From assembly GCA_022072175.1 (NCBI GenBank), contig JAJVIE010000003.1, positions 776,001 to 840,000 of the forward strand: a DNA stretch of 64,000 bases. Direction: 5' to 3'. Made by a program: the position numbers and the translations under genes. This stretch comes from Candidatus Omnitrophota bacterium. Lineage in GTDB: Bacteria; Omnitrophota; Gorgyraeia; 2-02-FULL-51-18. Below, in pieces: positions 26,031 to 35,716 of this stretch. Every line of letters starts with the position of its first letter. The stretch's first letter is position 1. The notes under the pieces were generated by a model. That model was not told where the DNA came from. It did not search any database and worked only from the letters and a program-made list of their open reading frames with translations.

Positions 26031-26630
26031 TTATTTCTTGACCGCGCGGATGTTGGCGACGACCTCGTCCACGAGACCGTAAGCTCTGGCCTCATCCGCG
26101 GACATGAAGCAATCGCGGTCCGTATCCTTTTCGATCTTGGTGACGTCCTGGCCGGTGTGTTTGGCCAGGAGCTGATTGAGCTGTTCCTTCATCTTGAGGA
26201 TCTCACGCGCCTGGATGCTGATGTCCGAGGCCGTGCCCTGCGCCCCGCCCCAAGGCTGGTGGATCATGACCCGGGCGTTGGGGAGCGCGTAGCGCTTGCC
26301 GCGCGTGCCGGCGGCGAGCAGGACCGCGCCCATGCTGGCGGCCTGGCCGATGCAGTAGGTGGCCACGTCGCACTTGAGGAACTGGATGGTGTCGTAGATG
26401 GCCAGCCCCGCGGTGACCGACCCGCCGGGCGAGTTGATGTAGAGGTGGATATCCTTCTCCGGGTCCTCCATCTGAAGGAACAGGAGCTGGGCCACGACCA
26501 GGTTCGCGACATTGTCGTCGATCGGGGTGCCGATGAAGAGCACGCGGTCCTTGAGCAGGCGCGAGTAGATGTCATAAGCCCTCTCGCTGCGCCCGGTCTG
26601 TTCGATCACCATCGGTATCAGTATGCTCAT
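26031..26630 (-). CDS. clpP: ATP-dependent Clp protease, proteolytic subunit
   Basis: Serine protease of 199 residues forming the tetradecameric ClpP chamber. Catalytic triad: Ser99 in [11 protein letters not shown], His124 in [10 protein letters not shown] and an Asp in the [14 protein letters not shown] segment near 171-173. [17 protein letters not shown] is the family signature near 65. GGAGGC precedes ATG 26630, 28 bp after tig. The common third partner clpX does not follow; an aminotransferase does. Confidence 0.96.
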   Translation of the reverse strand: MSILIPMVIEQTGRSERAYDIYSRLLKDRVLFIGTPIDDNVANLVVAQLLFLQMEDPEKDIHLYINSPGGSVTAGLAIYDTIQFLKCDVATYCIGQAASMGAVLLAAGTRGKRYALPNARVMIHQPWGGAQGTASDISIQAREILKMKEQLNQLLAKHTGQDVTKIEKDTDRDCFMSADEARAYGLVDEVVANIRAVKK

Positions 26631-26658
26631 GTCGCCTCCGTTGCTGTCTGGACCGTGC

Positions 26659-27912
26659 TCAGGACTCTTCGAACTTGGCGTTCGCGATCAGGAATTCCAC
26701 CGTACGGGACTCCCGCAGGCTCTCGCGGATGTCCTCTTCGAACATCTGACGCACCTCCTCGGCGGGACGTCCCGTCTCGGAGCTGATCGAGTTGATGCGG
26801 CGCTCGACCTCGGATTCGTCCGCCGTCAGGTCCTCGCTCTCGGCGATGCGTTGCAGGATGAAGTACAACTTCACCTGCTGGCGGGCGCGTTCGGAGGCCT
26901 CCTTCTCGATGGAGGGTTTGTCCGATTCGAACTGTTGCGGCGCGCCCCTGCGGGCGAACTCGCGCTTGGCCTGTTCGATCAGCCGCTCGCACTGGCGCTG
27001 GACCAGACTGTCCGGGAGCTCGAACTGCGCCATTTTGAGCAGTTTGTCGAAGAGCTCGGATTTCATGCGCTCCATCGAAGCCTGCCTTTTCTGGCTCGCC
27101 AGCTCCTTGCGGACGGCTTCGCGCAGATCACCGACGCTGTCCTTGCCGAAGTTCTTGGCGAACTCATCATCGAGGACGGGCGTGCGCTTCTGCTTGATCG
27201 CGCGCACCCAGACCTTGTAATGAGGTTTGCGCCCGACAAGACCCTGCCGCTTCTCCTCATCGCTCGGGTCCGACAGGATCTCCCGCACCTCGTCCACCTG
27301 AGCGCCGACGACCTTGTCGAAGAAGTCATCGGTCTCCGAAGGCTCGACGAAGAGCAGGACGCCCTTCTTGCCGGGGACATAGGCGCCGTCCTTCCAGATA
27401 TCGATGTCGGAGACGATGAAGTCACCGCGCCGGACGGCCCGCGGTTCGGCGACCGGATCGAGCTCGGCCCGGGAGTCCTGGAGGGATTCGAGGCCTTTGA
27501 CCACCTCATCGTCGGTCACTTCCTCGGCGGCGCGCTTGAGCTTGATGCCCTTGTAGTTCTTGATGTTGACCTCGGGAGCGCGCTCGAACTCGGCCGCGAA
27601 CTTGAGACCCTTACCGCGCTCCAGTGTGATGTCGCTGATCTTGGGGGCCGAGACCGGGTGGATGGACTGCTGTGAGACGGCCCGGTGGTAGGCCTCGGGG
27701 ACGATGCGCTTCAGGACCTCTTCACGGGCCTCTTCGACGTAACGACGCTCGATGAGCTCGAGCGGGGCCTTGCCTTCGCGAAAACCCGGCAGACGCGCCA
27801 CGCGCTGGATGCCCGCGAAGACCTCGCGGTAACACTCCTCCAGCTCCTCCGACCCGAGCTCCACGGACAGACGGAGCCTGCAGTCGCTGATCTTCTTGAT
27901 GTTGGATTTCAT
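26659..27912 (-). CDS. tig: Trigger factor chaperone
   Basis: Ribosome-bound chaperone of 417 residues. The N-terminal ribosome-docking loop shows [18 protein letters not shown], matching the GFRxGKxP signature. An FKBP-like prolyl isomerase part follows ([25 protein letters not shown], ~150-245), divergent at some positions and perhaps weak in catalysis. The C-terminal helical domain carries many charged heptads. AAAGG precedes ATG 27912. clpP follows it as in many bacteria. Confidence 0.92.
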   Translation of the reverse strand: MKSNIKKISDCRLRLSVELGSEELEECYREVFAGIQRVARLPGFREGKAPLELIERRYVEEAREEVLKRIVPEAYHRAVSQQSIHPVSAPKISDITLERGKGLKFAAEFERAPEVNIKNYKGIKLKRAAEEVTDDEVVKGLESLQDSRAELDPVAEPRAVRRGDFIVSDIDIWKDGAYVPGKKGVLLFVEPSETDDFFDKVVGAQVDEVREILSDPSDEEKRQGLVGRKPHYKVWVRAIKQKRTPVLDDEFAKNFGKDSVGDLREAVRKELASQKRQASMERMKSELFDKLLKMAQFELPDSLVQRQCERLIEQAKREFARRGAPQQFESDKPSIEKEASERARQQVKLYFILQRIAESEDLTADESEVERRINSISSETGRPAEEVRQMFEEDIRESLRESRTVEFLIANAKFEES

Positions 27913-27958
27913 AAACGACCTTTCTGACTATTGGGAACGAACGTGCGGCGGAAGGCGC

Positions 27959-28282
27959 CTATTCGGCGGCCGTGTCCACCTCGTAGCGGCGAGCCTTGTG
28001 GTCCTTCACGCGCTCATGCTGCCGACGGAGCTGCAGCTGGATGTTGCCGTAGCACGTGTCGAACGCGGAGTACATGTCGGCGCTCTCCTCCTTGGCCGTC
28101 GTCCGGAGGTTCTTGCCGTTCAAGGTGATCTCGCAGATGTGGTGGAACTTCTGGACCTCCATCACCACATGTACGGATTCGATCTTGAGGGAATACTTGT
28201 CGAGCTTCTGGATCTTCTCGGTCGCGTATTTCTTGAGCGGCTCGGTGACCTGAAAGTGTCTGCCGGTGATGTCGATTTCCAT
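27959..28282 (-). CDS. hpf: Ribosome hibernation promoting factor, short form
   Basis: 107 residues: MEIDITGRHFQVTEPLKKYATEKI is the typical start of the HPF/YfiA family, followed by HVVMEVQKFHHICEITLNGKNLR and DMYSAFDTCYGNIQLQLRRQHERVKDH. It binds the decoding region of idle 70S ribosomes. It is the short form; the C-terminal dimerisation domain of long HPF is absent. AGGAG precedes ATG 28282. Located between lptB and tig, with its own candidate promoter and a hairpin in its 5' region. Confidence 0.9.
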   Translation of the reverse strand: MEIDITGRHFQVTEPLKKYATEKIQKLDKYSLKIESVHVVMEVQKFHHICEITLNGKNLRTTAKEESADMYSAFDTCYGNIQLQLRRQHERVKDHKARRYEVDTAAE

Positions 28283-28316
28283 GCTGTCTCCTCTGGCGGC
28301 CGCAGGGCTCCGCCCG

Positions 28317-28356
28317 CGCGCGATCGGCCCCTGCGAGGGGCGCTCCGGATCGCGCG
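28317..28356 (-). repeat. 40-bp two-part inverted repeat before hpf
   Basis: Outer arms CGCGCGATC/GATCGCGCG and inner arms GCCCCT/AGGGGC with a CGC loop; the parts are separated by a small asymmetric internal loop (6 versus 1 nt). No U-run follows, so it is not a standard intrinsic terminator. It would sit in the hpf 5' untranslated region, or stabilise or end the lptB transcript. Confidence 0.6.
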
Positions 28357-28367
28357 GAACGCCTGAA

Positions 28368-28396
28368 ATGTTACCACAATCCCCCTACATCGTAAA
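28368..28396 (-). promoter_or_regulatory. Candidate promoter for hpf-tig-clpP
   Basis: TTTACG (28396-28391) and TAACAT (28373-28368), each 4 of 6 matches to consensus, are spaced 17 bp. The -35 falls on the last codons of lptB. Weak evidence, but it lies at the only break in an otherwise tight gene series. Confidence 0.3.
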
Positions 28397-29107
28397 CTGT
28401 TCGCCGAGATAGATCCTGCGGGCTTGCTGGTTGTTCAAGAGCTCGTCCTTCGTGCCGGAGATCAGGATCTTGCCCTCGTACATGATGTAGGCCCGATCGG
28501 TGATGGCCAGCGTCTCCCGGACGTTGTGATCCGTCAGCAGGATGCCCAACCCTTTGCTCTTGAGCTCGCGGATCAGGTTCTGGCAGTCGGCCACCGCGAT
28601 GGGGTCGATGCCCGAGAACGGCTCATCCAGAAGGATGCACAACGGGTGGGTCACCAGGGCACGCGTGATCTCCAGGCGCCTCCTCTCCCCGCCCGACAGT
28701 GTGTAGGCTCTCGACCGGCGCAGGTGCTTGATATCGAGCTCGCTCAACAGCTCCTCCAGGCGCCGCTTGCGTTCGCGCGGAGGCAGGTCGAGCGTCTCCA
28801 GGATGGCCATGATGTTCTGTTCGACGGTGAGGCGGCGGAAGATCGAGGGTTCCTGCGACAGGTAGCCGATACCCAGTTGGGCGCGCCGGTGCATGGGATA
28901 ACCGGTCACGTCGCGATGGTCGAACGAGATCTTACCGCTATCCGGACGAACGATCCCCGTGACCATGTAGAACGTCGTGGTCTTGCCCGCTCCGTTGGGT
29001 CCCAAGAGACCCACGACCTCGCCCGGGTCGACGTGGATGTCCACGCCGTTGACGACAGAGCGGCCGTTGTAGACCTTTTTAAGCGCCCGTGTTTCCAAAA
29101 GAGGCAT
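28385..29107 (-). CDS. lptB: LPS export ABC transporter ATP-binding protein
   Basis: Cytoplasmic ATPase of the LptB2FG LPS extraction complex, 240 residues. Walker A GPNGAGKTT at 36-44; Q-loop in IGYLSQEPSIF; signature LSGGERRRLEITRAL near 138; Walker B CILLDEPFSGIDP near 158; H-switch in LLTDHNVRETL. The YLSQEPSIFRRLTVEQN block is typical of LptB. It overlaps the end of the LptC/LptA-type gene by 29 bp. Genes lptF/G and lptD are not in the window. Confidence 0.94.
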   Translation of the reverse strand: MPLLETRALKKVYNGRSVVNGVDIHVDPGEVVGLLGPNGAGKTTTFYMVTGIVRPDSGKISFDHRDVTGYPMHRRAQLGIGYLSQEPSIFRRLTVEQNIMAILETLDLPPRERKRRLEELLSELDIKHLRRSRAYTLSGGERRRLEITRALVTHPLCILLDEPFSGIDPIAVADCQNLIRELKSKGLGILLTDHNVRETLAITDRAYIMYEGKILISGTKDELLNNQQARRIYLGEQFTM

Positions 29108-29888
29108 CGATGAGGGCCTTGCTCCCTTTGTGCAGCGTGATCTCGGGGTTGCCTTCCAGGCGGAGCGACCCCGTCGCCGGCGTATAGATGGCCCGGCGGG
29201 AGTGGGTCGTGTCCGTGCCGCGTGTGATCATCACGTCCCCGATCGCGACGATCTGCTGGATACGCTTGTTGTCCTGTTCGAAAAGCACGTCCATGCGGTT
29301 GGCCGTCAGGATGCCCCGGCCGTCCTCCGCTCGGACGTTGCGGTAGAAGACCATCTTGTTCTGTCCGTAATATGCTTTCATCGGGCCGTCGCAGGTGAGC
29401 TTGCCGTCGGGCTGCATGTGCATGACGATGTCGCGGTTGAGCTGGATGAAGTTGCGCGAAACCTCACCGACCGCCCCGACGCCGGTCAGATGAACGTTCT
29501 CGCGGGTGACGACCACCGGCTGGTCGGTGCGCATCTTGCCTTTTTCCTGGGACCACTCGACCTTGTCCGTGCGGATCAATGTGCCGTCCTGCATGCGCAG
29601 CGTCACGTTCTGGTCCAGAAATACGACCTTGTGCGCGTCGATCTTGGCGGTCTCGCCCTCGATGTTCCAGAACTTGCGCCCCTGCTCGTCATAACCGGTG
29701 AGACTGAACTTCTGCAGGCGCTGCTCCTCCACCTCCTGACGCGCCGGCGCATCGGCCGGCGGCGGCGCAGGAGGGCGGGTGTCCAGCAGGCGGTGTTCGC
29801 GGGCCAGGAAGTAGGACGCGGTGCCGATCAAAAGGGTCAAGAGCACGAAGATGAAGCCGTTGTTGTGCGACATCCGGCGCTGGATCAT
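29079..29888 (-). CDS. lptC: LptC/LptA-type LPS transport protein, possibly fused
   Basis: 269 residues with a short N-terminal cytoplasmic end, one membrane anchor (residues ~10-30, GFIFVLLTLLIGTASYFL), a Pro-rich linker, and then two stretches of LptC/OstA-like beta-sheet repeat: LTGYDEQGRKFWNIEGETAKI (LptC-like) and GDVMITRGTDTTHSRRAIYTPATGSLRLEGNPEITLH-type text near the end, which resembles LptA/OstA. LptC (usually ~190 residues) and LptA (~185) are normally separate; no lptA gene occurs between this and lptB. So this protein may act as both the anchored and the bridging part of the periplasmic LPS path. Overlaps kdsC at its start (ATGA). Confidence 0.8.
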   Translation of the reverse strand: MIQRRMSHNNGFIFVLLTLLIGTASYFLAREHRLLDTRPPAPPPADAPARQEVEEQRLQKFSLTGYDEQGRKFWNIEGETAKIDAHKVVFLDQNVTLRMQDGTLIRTDKVEWSQEKGKMRTDQPVVVTRENVHLTGVGAVGEVSRNFIQLNRDIVMHMQPDGKLTCDGPMKAYYGQNKMVFYRNVRAEDGRGILTANRMDVLFEQDNKRIQQIVAIGDVMITRGTDTTHSRRAIYTPATGSLRLEGNPEITLHKGSKALIDASFGNTGA

Positions 29889-30415
29889 GAAACGTATCCC
29901 GCGACGAGCTCTTCCCAGCGTCCCTGGGCCTTGAGCAAAAGATCGGTCACTTCACGGACAGCGCCGCGGCCTCCGCGCCTCTCGGTGACGTAGTGGGCTC
30001 GCTCCTTGACCTCGGGAACGGCGTTCTCCACGGCGGCGGCGAAGCCGCAACGCGTCATGATCGGCAGGTCCACCAGATCATCGCCGATGAACAGGACCTC
30101 CTCCGGCTTGACCCTGAACTTGCCGCAAACCTTCGCGAACGCTCCTTTTTTGTCCCGGACGTTCTGATAGACCTTGGCGACGTTCATTTCCTTGGCCCGG
30201 CGCACGGTGACGCGGCTCTTGCGACCGCTGATGATCACCGTCGGGATGGACGCCTTGCGGAGCAGGACCAGCCCCATGCCATCCTGGATGTCGTAGAACT
30301 TGAGCTCGTCGCCATAGTCGCCATAAACGATCCGCCCATCCGTCAGGACCCCGTCGTTGTCCAGGATCACCAGCCGGATGCGAGCCAAGCGCTCGCGCAG
30401 GTTCTCGGCGATCAT
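29885..30415 (-). CDS. kdsC: 3-deoxy-D-manno-octulosonate 8-phosphate phosphatase
   Basis: HAD-family phosphatase of 176 residues removing phosphate from Kdo-8-P. Motif I is LVILDNDGVLTDG with D19 and D21 (most homologues read DVDGVLTDG), motif II is in TVIISGRKS, and FIGDDLVDLPIM near 117 carries the Mg-binding aspartates. The compact form without a cap fits the tetrameric KdsC family. Neighbours kdsD and kdsA support the assignment. Start and stop overlap both neighbours. Confidence 0.93.
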   Translation of the reverse strand: MIAENLRERLARIRLVILDNDGVLTDGRIVYGDYGDELKFYDIQDGMGLVLLRKASIPTVIISGRKSRVTVRRAKEMNVAKVYQNVRDKKGAFAKVCGKFRVKPEEVLFIGDDLVDLPIMTRCGFAAAVENAVPEVKERAHYVTERRGGRGAVREVTDLLLKAQGRWEELVAGYVS

Positions 30416-31392
30416 ACGAGCCCCGCCTTGAGCAGGTCCTGAACGTCGATCAGACCGACCGGCCGTTTCTTGCCATCCACGACGGGCAGCTCGTCGATGC
30501 GCCGGGTCCTCAGGATCTCCAGGGCCTCGGCCGCCAATCGGTCCGGCGTGATCGTCACCGGATCAGCGGTCATGACGCGGTTGACCGGGGCGTGGAGCAA
30601 GGTTTGCCCCGAACGCAGATGACGCCGGAGGTCCCCGTCGGTGAAGATGCCGGCCAGCCGACCCCGAGCGTCCACGACGGTGGCCGATCCCGCCCGGGCT
30701 CCGGTGATGCGGTAGAGCACGTCCTCCACCGGCATCCGATGCGGCACGACGGGATTGGCCTTACCGGTACGCATGATGTCGGACACCTTCAGCAGGAGTT
30801 TCTTCCCCAGGCTTCCGCCCGGATGATAGAACGCGAAGTCCTCGGCGCGAAAGCCCCTCAGCTCCAGGAGCGCCACGGCCAGCGCGTCGCCCATCGCCAG
30901 CATCGCGGTGGTCGAGGCCGTCGGGGCGAGGTTGAGCGGACAGGCTTCCTTGCGGACCGACACATCGAGAGCGACATCGGCGTGACGGGCCAGCGGTGAG
31001 CGGCGATCGCCGGTCAGCGCGATCAAACGGACGCCGATCTTCTTGATCAGCGGCAGGAGCTTCACGATCTCCTCCGTGCGGCCGCTGTTGGAAAGCGCCA
31101 CCAACACGTCCTCGCGCGTCAGACGTCCCAGATCACCGTGGAGCGCTTCGGCCGGGTGCAGGAACAGCGAGGGCGTTCCCGTGGAGGACAGCGTGGCCGA
31201 GATCTTCTGGGCGATGAAGCCGGGCTTGCCCATGCCCGTGAGCACGGTACGGCCCTTGGAGCGCAGAATGAGGCCGCAGGCCTCGTCGAAACACGTCCCC
31301 AGCCGCGAGTTCAGCGCCCGGAGCGCATCGCACTCGATACGGATGACCCGACGGGCCGACGTCGAAGGTCGGCGGCGCTGGGCCCTGGTCAC
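30412..31392 (-). CDS. kdsD: Arabinose-5-phosphate isomerase
   Basis: Converts ribulose 5-phosphate to arabinose 5-phosphate, the first step in Kdo synthesis; 326 residues. N-terminal SIS sugar-isomerase domain ([44 protein letters not shown], ~45-170) and two C-terminal CBS domains ([23 protein letters not shown] and [24 protein letters not shown]). [12 protein letters not shown] links them as in the family. GTG 31392 overlaps the kdsA stop (GTGA). Confidence 0.94.
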   Translation of the reverse strand: MTRAQRRRPSTSARRVIRIECDALRALNSRLGTCFDEACGLILRSKGRTVLTGMGKPGFIAQKISATLSSTGTPSLFLHPAEALHGDLGRLTREDVLVALSNSGRTEEIVKLLPLIKKIGVRLIALTGDRRSPLARHADVALDVSVRKEACPLNLAPTASTTAMLAMGDALAVALLELRGFRAEDFAFYHPGGSLGKKLLLKVSDIMRTGKANPVVPHRMPVEDVLYRITGARAGSATVVDARGRLAGIFTDGDLRRHLRSGQTLLHAPVNRVMTADPVTITPDRLAAEALEILRTRRIDELPVVDGKKRPVGLIDVQDLLKAGLV

Positions 31393-32279
31393 CGCGAGCC
31401 CATGGCGCGACGGAGCGCGACGAGCCGCTCCAGCAACGCTTCCAGACGCGCCAGCGGGACCATGTTGGGTCCGTCGCTGGGGGCGTGATCAGGGTCCTCG
31501 TGGACCTCCATGAACACGCCGTCCGCTCCGGCCACGACGCCGGCCTGCGCGAGCGTCGGCACGAAACGCCGGTCCCCGCCGGAGCTGGTCCCGCGGCCTC
31601 CGGGGGCCTGCACCGAGTGCGTGGCGTCCATCACCACCGGACAGCCGGTCTCTTTCATGATCGGAATGGCGCGAAAATCATTGACCAGCGTGTTGTATCC
31701 GAAGAACGTGCCTCTCTCGGTCAGCATCACCCGCCGGTTGCCGGTGGATCGGACCTTGTCGGCGACGTTGACCATCTCGGGGGGCGACAGGAACTGCCCC
31801 TTCTTGACGTTGACCGCGCATCCGCTGCGGCCGGCCGCCACCAGCAGGTCGGTCTGACGGCACAGGAAAGCGGGTATCTGCAGGACGTCGACCACCGCGG
31901 CCGCCTTCTCGATCTCCTCGGTCGTGTGGACATCGGTCAGGACCGGCACTCCAAGCTCCTTCTTGACCCGTCTCAGCACCAGAAGCCCCCGGTCGATGCC
32001 CAATCCACGGAAGGAGCTCATCGAACTGCGGTTGGCCTTGTCGTAGCTGGATTTGAAAATGTAGGGCACGCCCAGGCGTGCGGCGATGTCGCGGATCCTG
32101 CGGGCGTGTTCGAGCGCATGTTCCTCGCTCTCGATGACGCAGGGACCCGCGATGAGGAAGAGCCTGTCCCCGCCGATGGTCACGGGCCCGACCTTGAACG
32201 GCAGGGCCGGAGCCGGCCTCAAGCCATCCGCGCTTCTCGGGTTTCGTTGGGTCCTGCGGATGGAACGAGCGGCGCTCAT
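31389..32279 (-). CDS. kdsA: 3-deoxy-8-phosphooctulonate synthase
   Basis: Condenses arabinose 5-phosphate with phosphoenolpyruvate to Kdo-8-P, 296 residues. After a ~25-residue variable N-terminal extension come [80 protein letters not shown] and [16 protein letters not shown]. The C in AGPC is the residue usually tied to the metal-dependent class. The next gene upstream, pyrG, stops 22 bp before ATG 32279. Confidence 0.95.
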   Translation of the reverse strand: MSAARSIRRTQRNPRSADGLRPAPALPFKVGPVTIGGDRLFLIAGPCVIESEEHALEHARRIRDIAARLGVPYIFKSSYDKANRSSMSSFRGLGIDRGLLVLRRVKKELGVPVLTDVHTTEEIEKAAAVVDVLQIPAFLCRQTDLLVAAGRSGCAVNVKKGQFLSPPEMVNVADKVRSTGNRRVMLTERGTFFGYNTLVNDFRAIPIMKETGCPVVMDATHSVQAPGGRGTSSGGDRRFVPTLAQAGVVAGADGVFMEVHEDPDHAPSDGPNMVPLARLEALLERLVALRRAMGSR

Positions 32280-32301
32280 CGCGGCCTCCGGTGGGCTTCG
32301 A

Positions 32302-33918
32302 TCAAGCGGAGTTCTTGTAGGCCAGCGCCGCCTTGACGAAATCCCTGAACAGAGGGTGCGCCTGATCGGGCTTGGATTTGAACTCCGGGTGGAACTGACA
32401 ACCGACGAACCACGGATGCCCCGCGATCTCCACGATCTCGACCAGGCGCCCGTTGGGACTGGTCCCCGAGACGATCAGGCCGTTGGTCTCCATCTTGACC
32501 TTGTACTTGTTGTTGAACTCGTAACGGTGACGATGGCGTTCCCGGATCGAATCCTTGCCGTAGGCCTTGAGCGTTCGCGTGCCCTTCTTGATCGAGCACG
32601 GATAGGAGCCCAGACGCATCGTGCCGCCCAGGTCCTTGACGGTCTTCTGCTCCTCCAGCAAGCTGATCACCGGGAACGGTGTGGTCTTGTTGAACTCCGT
32701 GGAGTTGGCGCGGTTCATCCCGCAGACGTTGCGCGCGAACTCGATCACCGCGCACTGCATGCCCAGGCAGATCCCGAAGAACGGCACCTGGCTCTCGCGG
32801 GCATAGCGGATGGCGCGGATCTTACCCTCGATGCCACGGTCACCGAAACCTCCCGGGACCAGCACCGCGTGGACGTCCTTGAGGAAACGCTCCGGACCGT
32901 GCGTGATGACCTCCTCAGCGTCGATCTTGCGGATCTCGACACGGGAGTCGTTGGCGATACCGCCGTGCTTGAGCGCCTCATAGATGGACTTGTAGGCGTC
33001 CTGCAGCTCCATGTACTTGCCGACCACGCCGATGACGACGTGGTGCATCGGGCTGAGGGCCTTGTCGACGACGTTGGTCTTCCACGCCCTCAAGCGAGTC
33101 TCGTTGTCGTCGCCGTTCAGGCGCAGCAGCTTGACGATGATGCGGTCCAGACCCTCCTCCTTGAGCGCCAGCGGGACCTCGTAGATATCGCTGACGTCGA
33201 GCGCCTGGATGACCTGCTCCGGCTCCACGTTGCAGAACAGACCGATCTTCTCCCTCACGTCCTTGGACAAGCGCTTCTCGGTGCGGCACATGAGGATGTC
33301 CGGCTGGATCCCGATCTCGCGCATCTCGGCGACGCTGTGCTGGGTGGGCTTGGTCTTGATCTCGTCGGCCACCCGGATGAACGGGATGAGCGTCAGATGG
33401 ATGTTGATCGCGTTGTCGCGGCCGACGTCGTGACGGAACTGCCGGATCGCCTCGAGGAACGGAAGGCTCTCGATGTCGCCGACCGTTCCCCCGATCTCGC
33501 AGATCACGACGTCCGCGGTCTTGGACTGCGCGACGGCCTTGATCGAAGCCTTGATCTCGTCGGTGATGTGCGGCACCACCTGCACGGTCGCGCCCAGATA
33601 ATCACCGCGGCGCTCCTTGTTGATGACCGAGTAATAGATCTTGCCCGTGGTGATGTTGTTGAGCTTGGTCACCTCGACGCTGGTGAAACGCTCGTAATGC
33701 CCGAGGTCGAGGTCCGTTTCGGCGCCGTCCTCTGTAACGTAGACTTCCCCGTGCTGGTACGGGCTCATGGTGCCGGGGTCCACGTTGAGGTACGGGTCGC
33801 ACTTCATCAGGATCACCCGGAGGCCCATTCCCTCGAGCAGCTTGCCGACCGACGCCGAGACGATGCCCTTCCCGAGGCTCGAGACCACACCGCCGGTAAT
33901 GAAGATGAATTTAGCCAT
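32302..33918 (-). CDS. pyrG: CTP synthase
   Basis: Glutamine-dependent amidotransferase of 538 residues converting UTP to CTP. The synthetase domain starts [20 protein letters not shown]; further in are [28 protein letters not shown] and [17 protein letters not shown]. The glutaminase domain (~290-538) holds [11 protein letters not shown] and the nucleophile Cys in FFGICLGMQ, with HPEFKSKP near the end. CTP is needed by KdsB, CdsA and Cmk-linked metabolism; placement next to kdsB, which makes CMP-Kdo, is seen in other diderms. It overlaps kdsB by 8 bp. Confidence 0.97.
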   Translation of the reverse strand: MAKFIFITGGVVSSLGKGIVSASVGKLLEGMGLRVILMKCDPYLNVDPGTMSPYQHGEVYVTEDGAETDLDLGHYERFTSVEVTKLNNITTGKIYYSVINKERRGDYLGATVQVVPHITDEIKASIKAVAQSKTADVVICEIGGTVGDIESLPFLEAIRQFRHDVGRDNAINIHLTLIPFIRVADEIKTKPTQHSVAEMREIGIQPDILMCRTEKRLSKDVREKIGLFCNVEPEQVIQALDVSDIYEVPLALKEEGLDRIIVKLLRLNGDDNETRLRAWKTNVVDKALSPMHHVVIGVVGKYMELQDAYKSIYEALKHGGIANDSRVEIRKIDAEEVITHGPERFLKDVHAVLVPGGFGDRGIEGKIRAIRYARESQVPFFGICLGMQCAVIEFARNVCGMNRANSTEFNKTTPFPVISLLEEQKTVKDLGGTMRLGSYPCSIKKGTRTLKAYGKDSIRERHRHRYEFNNKYKVKMETNGLIVSGTSPNGRLVEIVEIAGHPWFVGCQFHPEFKSKPDQAHPLFRDFVKAALAYKNSA

Positions 33919-34648
33919 TCTTCTCCCTTTCGAGGATCATCCGCGCCAGCTCCAGATCGGCGGGCGTATCCACGCCGACGGTCTCGAACTTGGTCTCGAT
34001 GGTCCGGATCCGGTAGCCGGCCTCGAGCGCGCGCAGCTGCTCGAGCCGCTCGTGGGTCTCCAGGTACGAGGGCGGTAGTTTTTTGAACGTGAACAGAAAA
34101 TCCTTGGTATACGCGTAGATGCCGAGATGCTTGTAGAACGTCAGCTCGCCGAACGGCTCCAGGAGCGTCGGAACGGGTGAACGCGAGAAGTACAGCGCAT
34201 TGCCCTTGGTATCGACGATCGCCTTGACGACGTCCCGACTGCGGAACTCGTCGGCCGAAGCGGAGCGCTTGATCACGGTGGCCATGGCCGCCGTCGGGTC
34301 CGAGCGCATCACGCGGACCAGCTCGTCGATGATCAGCGGGTTGATGAGCGGCTCGTCCCCCTGGATGTTGACCACGTACTTGCAGTCGATGGCGTTGGCG
34401 ACCTCGGCGATACGGTCGGTGCCGGTGGTGTGAGAGCGCGAAGTAAAAACAGCCTTGCCCCCGAAGGCCTCGACGGCCTCGATGATGCGGTCGTCGTCGG
34501 CGGCGATGATGAGCTCATCGAGGAGCTTCGCCTTGCGCGCGCGTTCGTACACGTGCTGGATGACCGGCTTTCCGCAGAGGTCCTTGAGGACCTTGCCCTC
34601 GAAGCGTGTCGAACCCCAGCGTGCCGGGATGACGCCTAGCGCTTCCAC
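33911..34648 (-). CDS. kdsB: 3-deoxy-manno-octulosonate cytidylyltransferase
   Basis: CMP-Kdo synthetase, 245 residues. Start [26 protein letters not shown], then [38 protein letters not shown] near 95, [14 protein letters not shown] near 144, and [18 protein letters not shown] 34648 overlaps the rfaE1 stop by 13 bp. Activates Kdo for WaaA, encoded upstream in the same block. Confidence 0.95.
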   Translation of the reverse strand: MEALGVIPARWGSTRFEGKVLKDLCGKPVIQHVYERARKAKLLDELIIAADDDRIIEAVEAFGGKAVFTSRSHTTGTDRIAEVANAIDCKYVVNIQGDEPLINPLIIDELVRVMRSDPTAAMATVIKRSASADEFRSRDVVKAIVDTKGNALYFSRSPVPTLLEPFGELTFYKHLGIYAYTKDFLFTFKKLPPSYLETHERLEQLRALEAGYRIRTIETKFETVGVDTPADLELARMILEREKNG

Positions 34649-35637
34649 TTGTCGACCTCCACTTTCAAGCGGGGCAACAGCTCCTCCGCCGACGTCACGG
34701 CCACACCGACCTTGCCGACAACGATCCCCGCGGCGCAGTTGGAGATGAACGCCGCGTCCGCCGCCAAGGCTCCCGACGCGCGGGAGAGCGTATACGCGCT
34801 GATCACCGTGTCCCCCGCGCCCGAGACGTCGAAGACCTCCTGGGCGACGGTGGGGATACGGCAGGTCTTCCTGCCATGCTGGAAGAGGCTCATGCCGTTC
34901 TCGCCGAGAGTGATGAGCGCGCTCTCCAGGTGGAGCTTCTTGAGAAGCTTGCGGCCGGCCTTCTCGAGAGAGGCGTCGTCCTTGATCTTGAAGCCGACCA
35001 TGGTGGCCGCTTCGTGATGATTGGGAGTGATCGTGGTCGCGCCGCGATAATAGTTGAAATGGGTCTCCTTGGGGTCGACCGTAATGACCTTGCCGTGCCT
35101 ACGGGCGATCCGCACCGCCTCCGAGACCAGCTTGGGCACGATGACGCCCTTGCCGTAGTCCTCGATGATCAGCGCGTCGACCTGCGGCAATTTTTCGCGG
35201 ATGTACTCGACGATGCGCTCAAGGCTGGGGCCGGAAATGTGGTGCTGCGTCTCGCGGTCGATGCGAACGACCTGCTGATGATGGGCGATGACCCGGGTCT
35301 TTTGGGTCGTCGGGCGGGCGGGATCCTCGATGATACCCTCGCAGCGGACACCCTTCTTGTGGAGCAGGGTCCTGAGGATCTCCCCGCGGGAATCTTCACC
35401 GACCACTCCGGCCAGGTGGACCTCGCCGCCGAGCGAGCGGATGTTGGCCGCGACGTTGCTGGCACCGCCGGGCATGAAATTCTCGGATTCGACCCATACG
35501 ACGGGCACCGGGGCTTCCGGGGAGATGCGACTGACGTTGCCCCAGATGAACTCATCGAGGATGAGGTCCCCGACGACCAGCACCTTGGCCTTGGAAAAAC
35601 CCTGGACGATCCGTTTGAGCCGGTCGAAATTGAACAA
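34636..35637 (-). CDS. rfaE1: D-glycero-beta-D-manno-heptose-7-phosphate kinase (RfaE domain I)
   Basis: PfkB/ribokinase-fold sugar kinase, about 333 residues. Start region FDRLKRIVQGFSKAKVLVVGDLILDEFIWG, then EAPVPVVWVESENFMPGGASNVAANI, VSKA-type linker, and DVSGAGDTVISAYTLSRASG near the C terminus with the catalytic Asp of the GAGD motif. Only the kinase domain is present; the cytidylyltransferase domain II of HldE is absent and must be elsewhere. Start is uncertain: TTG 35637 lies after the mapped promoter and after a GGCGGA stretch, whereas GTG 35697 would lie upstream of the transcription start. Suggests ADP-heptose, matching the GT9 genes. Confidence 0.88.
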   Translation of the reverse strand: MFNFDRLKRIVQGFSKAKVLVVGDLILDEFIWGNVSRISPEAPVPVVWVESENFMPGGASNVAANIRSLGGEVHLAGVVGEDSRGEILRTLLHKKGVRCEGIIEDPARPTTQKTRVIAHHQQVVRIDRETQHHISGPSLERIVEYIREKLPQVDALIIEDYGKGVIVPKLVSEAVRIARRHGKVITVDPKETHFNYYRGATTITPNHHEAATMVGFKIKDDASLEKAGRKLLKKLHLESALITLGENGMSLFQHGRKTCRIPTVAQEVFDVSGAGDTVISAYTLSRASGALAADAAFISNCAAGIVVGKVGVAVTSAEELLPRLKVEVDKWKR

Positions 35638-35687
35638 ATGCGTCCGCCGTGAGGTGAATTCCGTGACCTTCCGCGAAGGAACGTCGC

Positions 35688-35716
35688 ATTTTAGCACCGC
35701 CCGAGAAGGGGTGTCA
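35688..35716 (-). promoter_or_regulatory. Strong sigma-70-type promoter for rfaE1 and the kds genes
   Basis: Perfect -35 TTGACA (35716-35711), a 17-bp spacer, and TAAAAT (35693-35688), 5 of 6 to consensus. The -35 overlaps the last codon of the DUF3108 gene. Predicted start near 35681, leaving a leader of about 44 nt before TTG 35637. Confidence 0.65.

Noticed and set aside
28283-28384. A tRNA or small RNA gene in the lptB-hpf gap
   Set aside because: No cloverleaf, no T-arm GGTTCRA-type sequence and no CCA end; only the inverted repeat and a weak promoter are seen.
35638-35697. GTG start of rfaE1 at 35697
   Set aside because: It would lie between the -35 and -10 boxes of the strong promoter at 35716-35688, so it could not be in a transcript from that promoter; the kinase domain begins after 35637.
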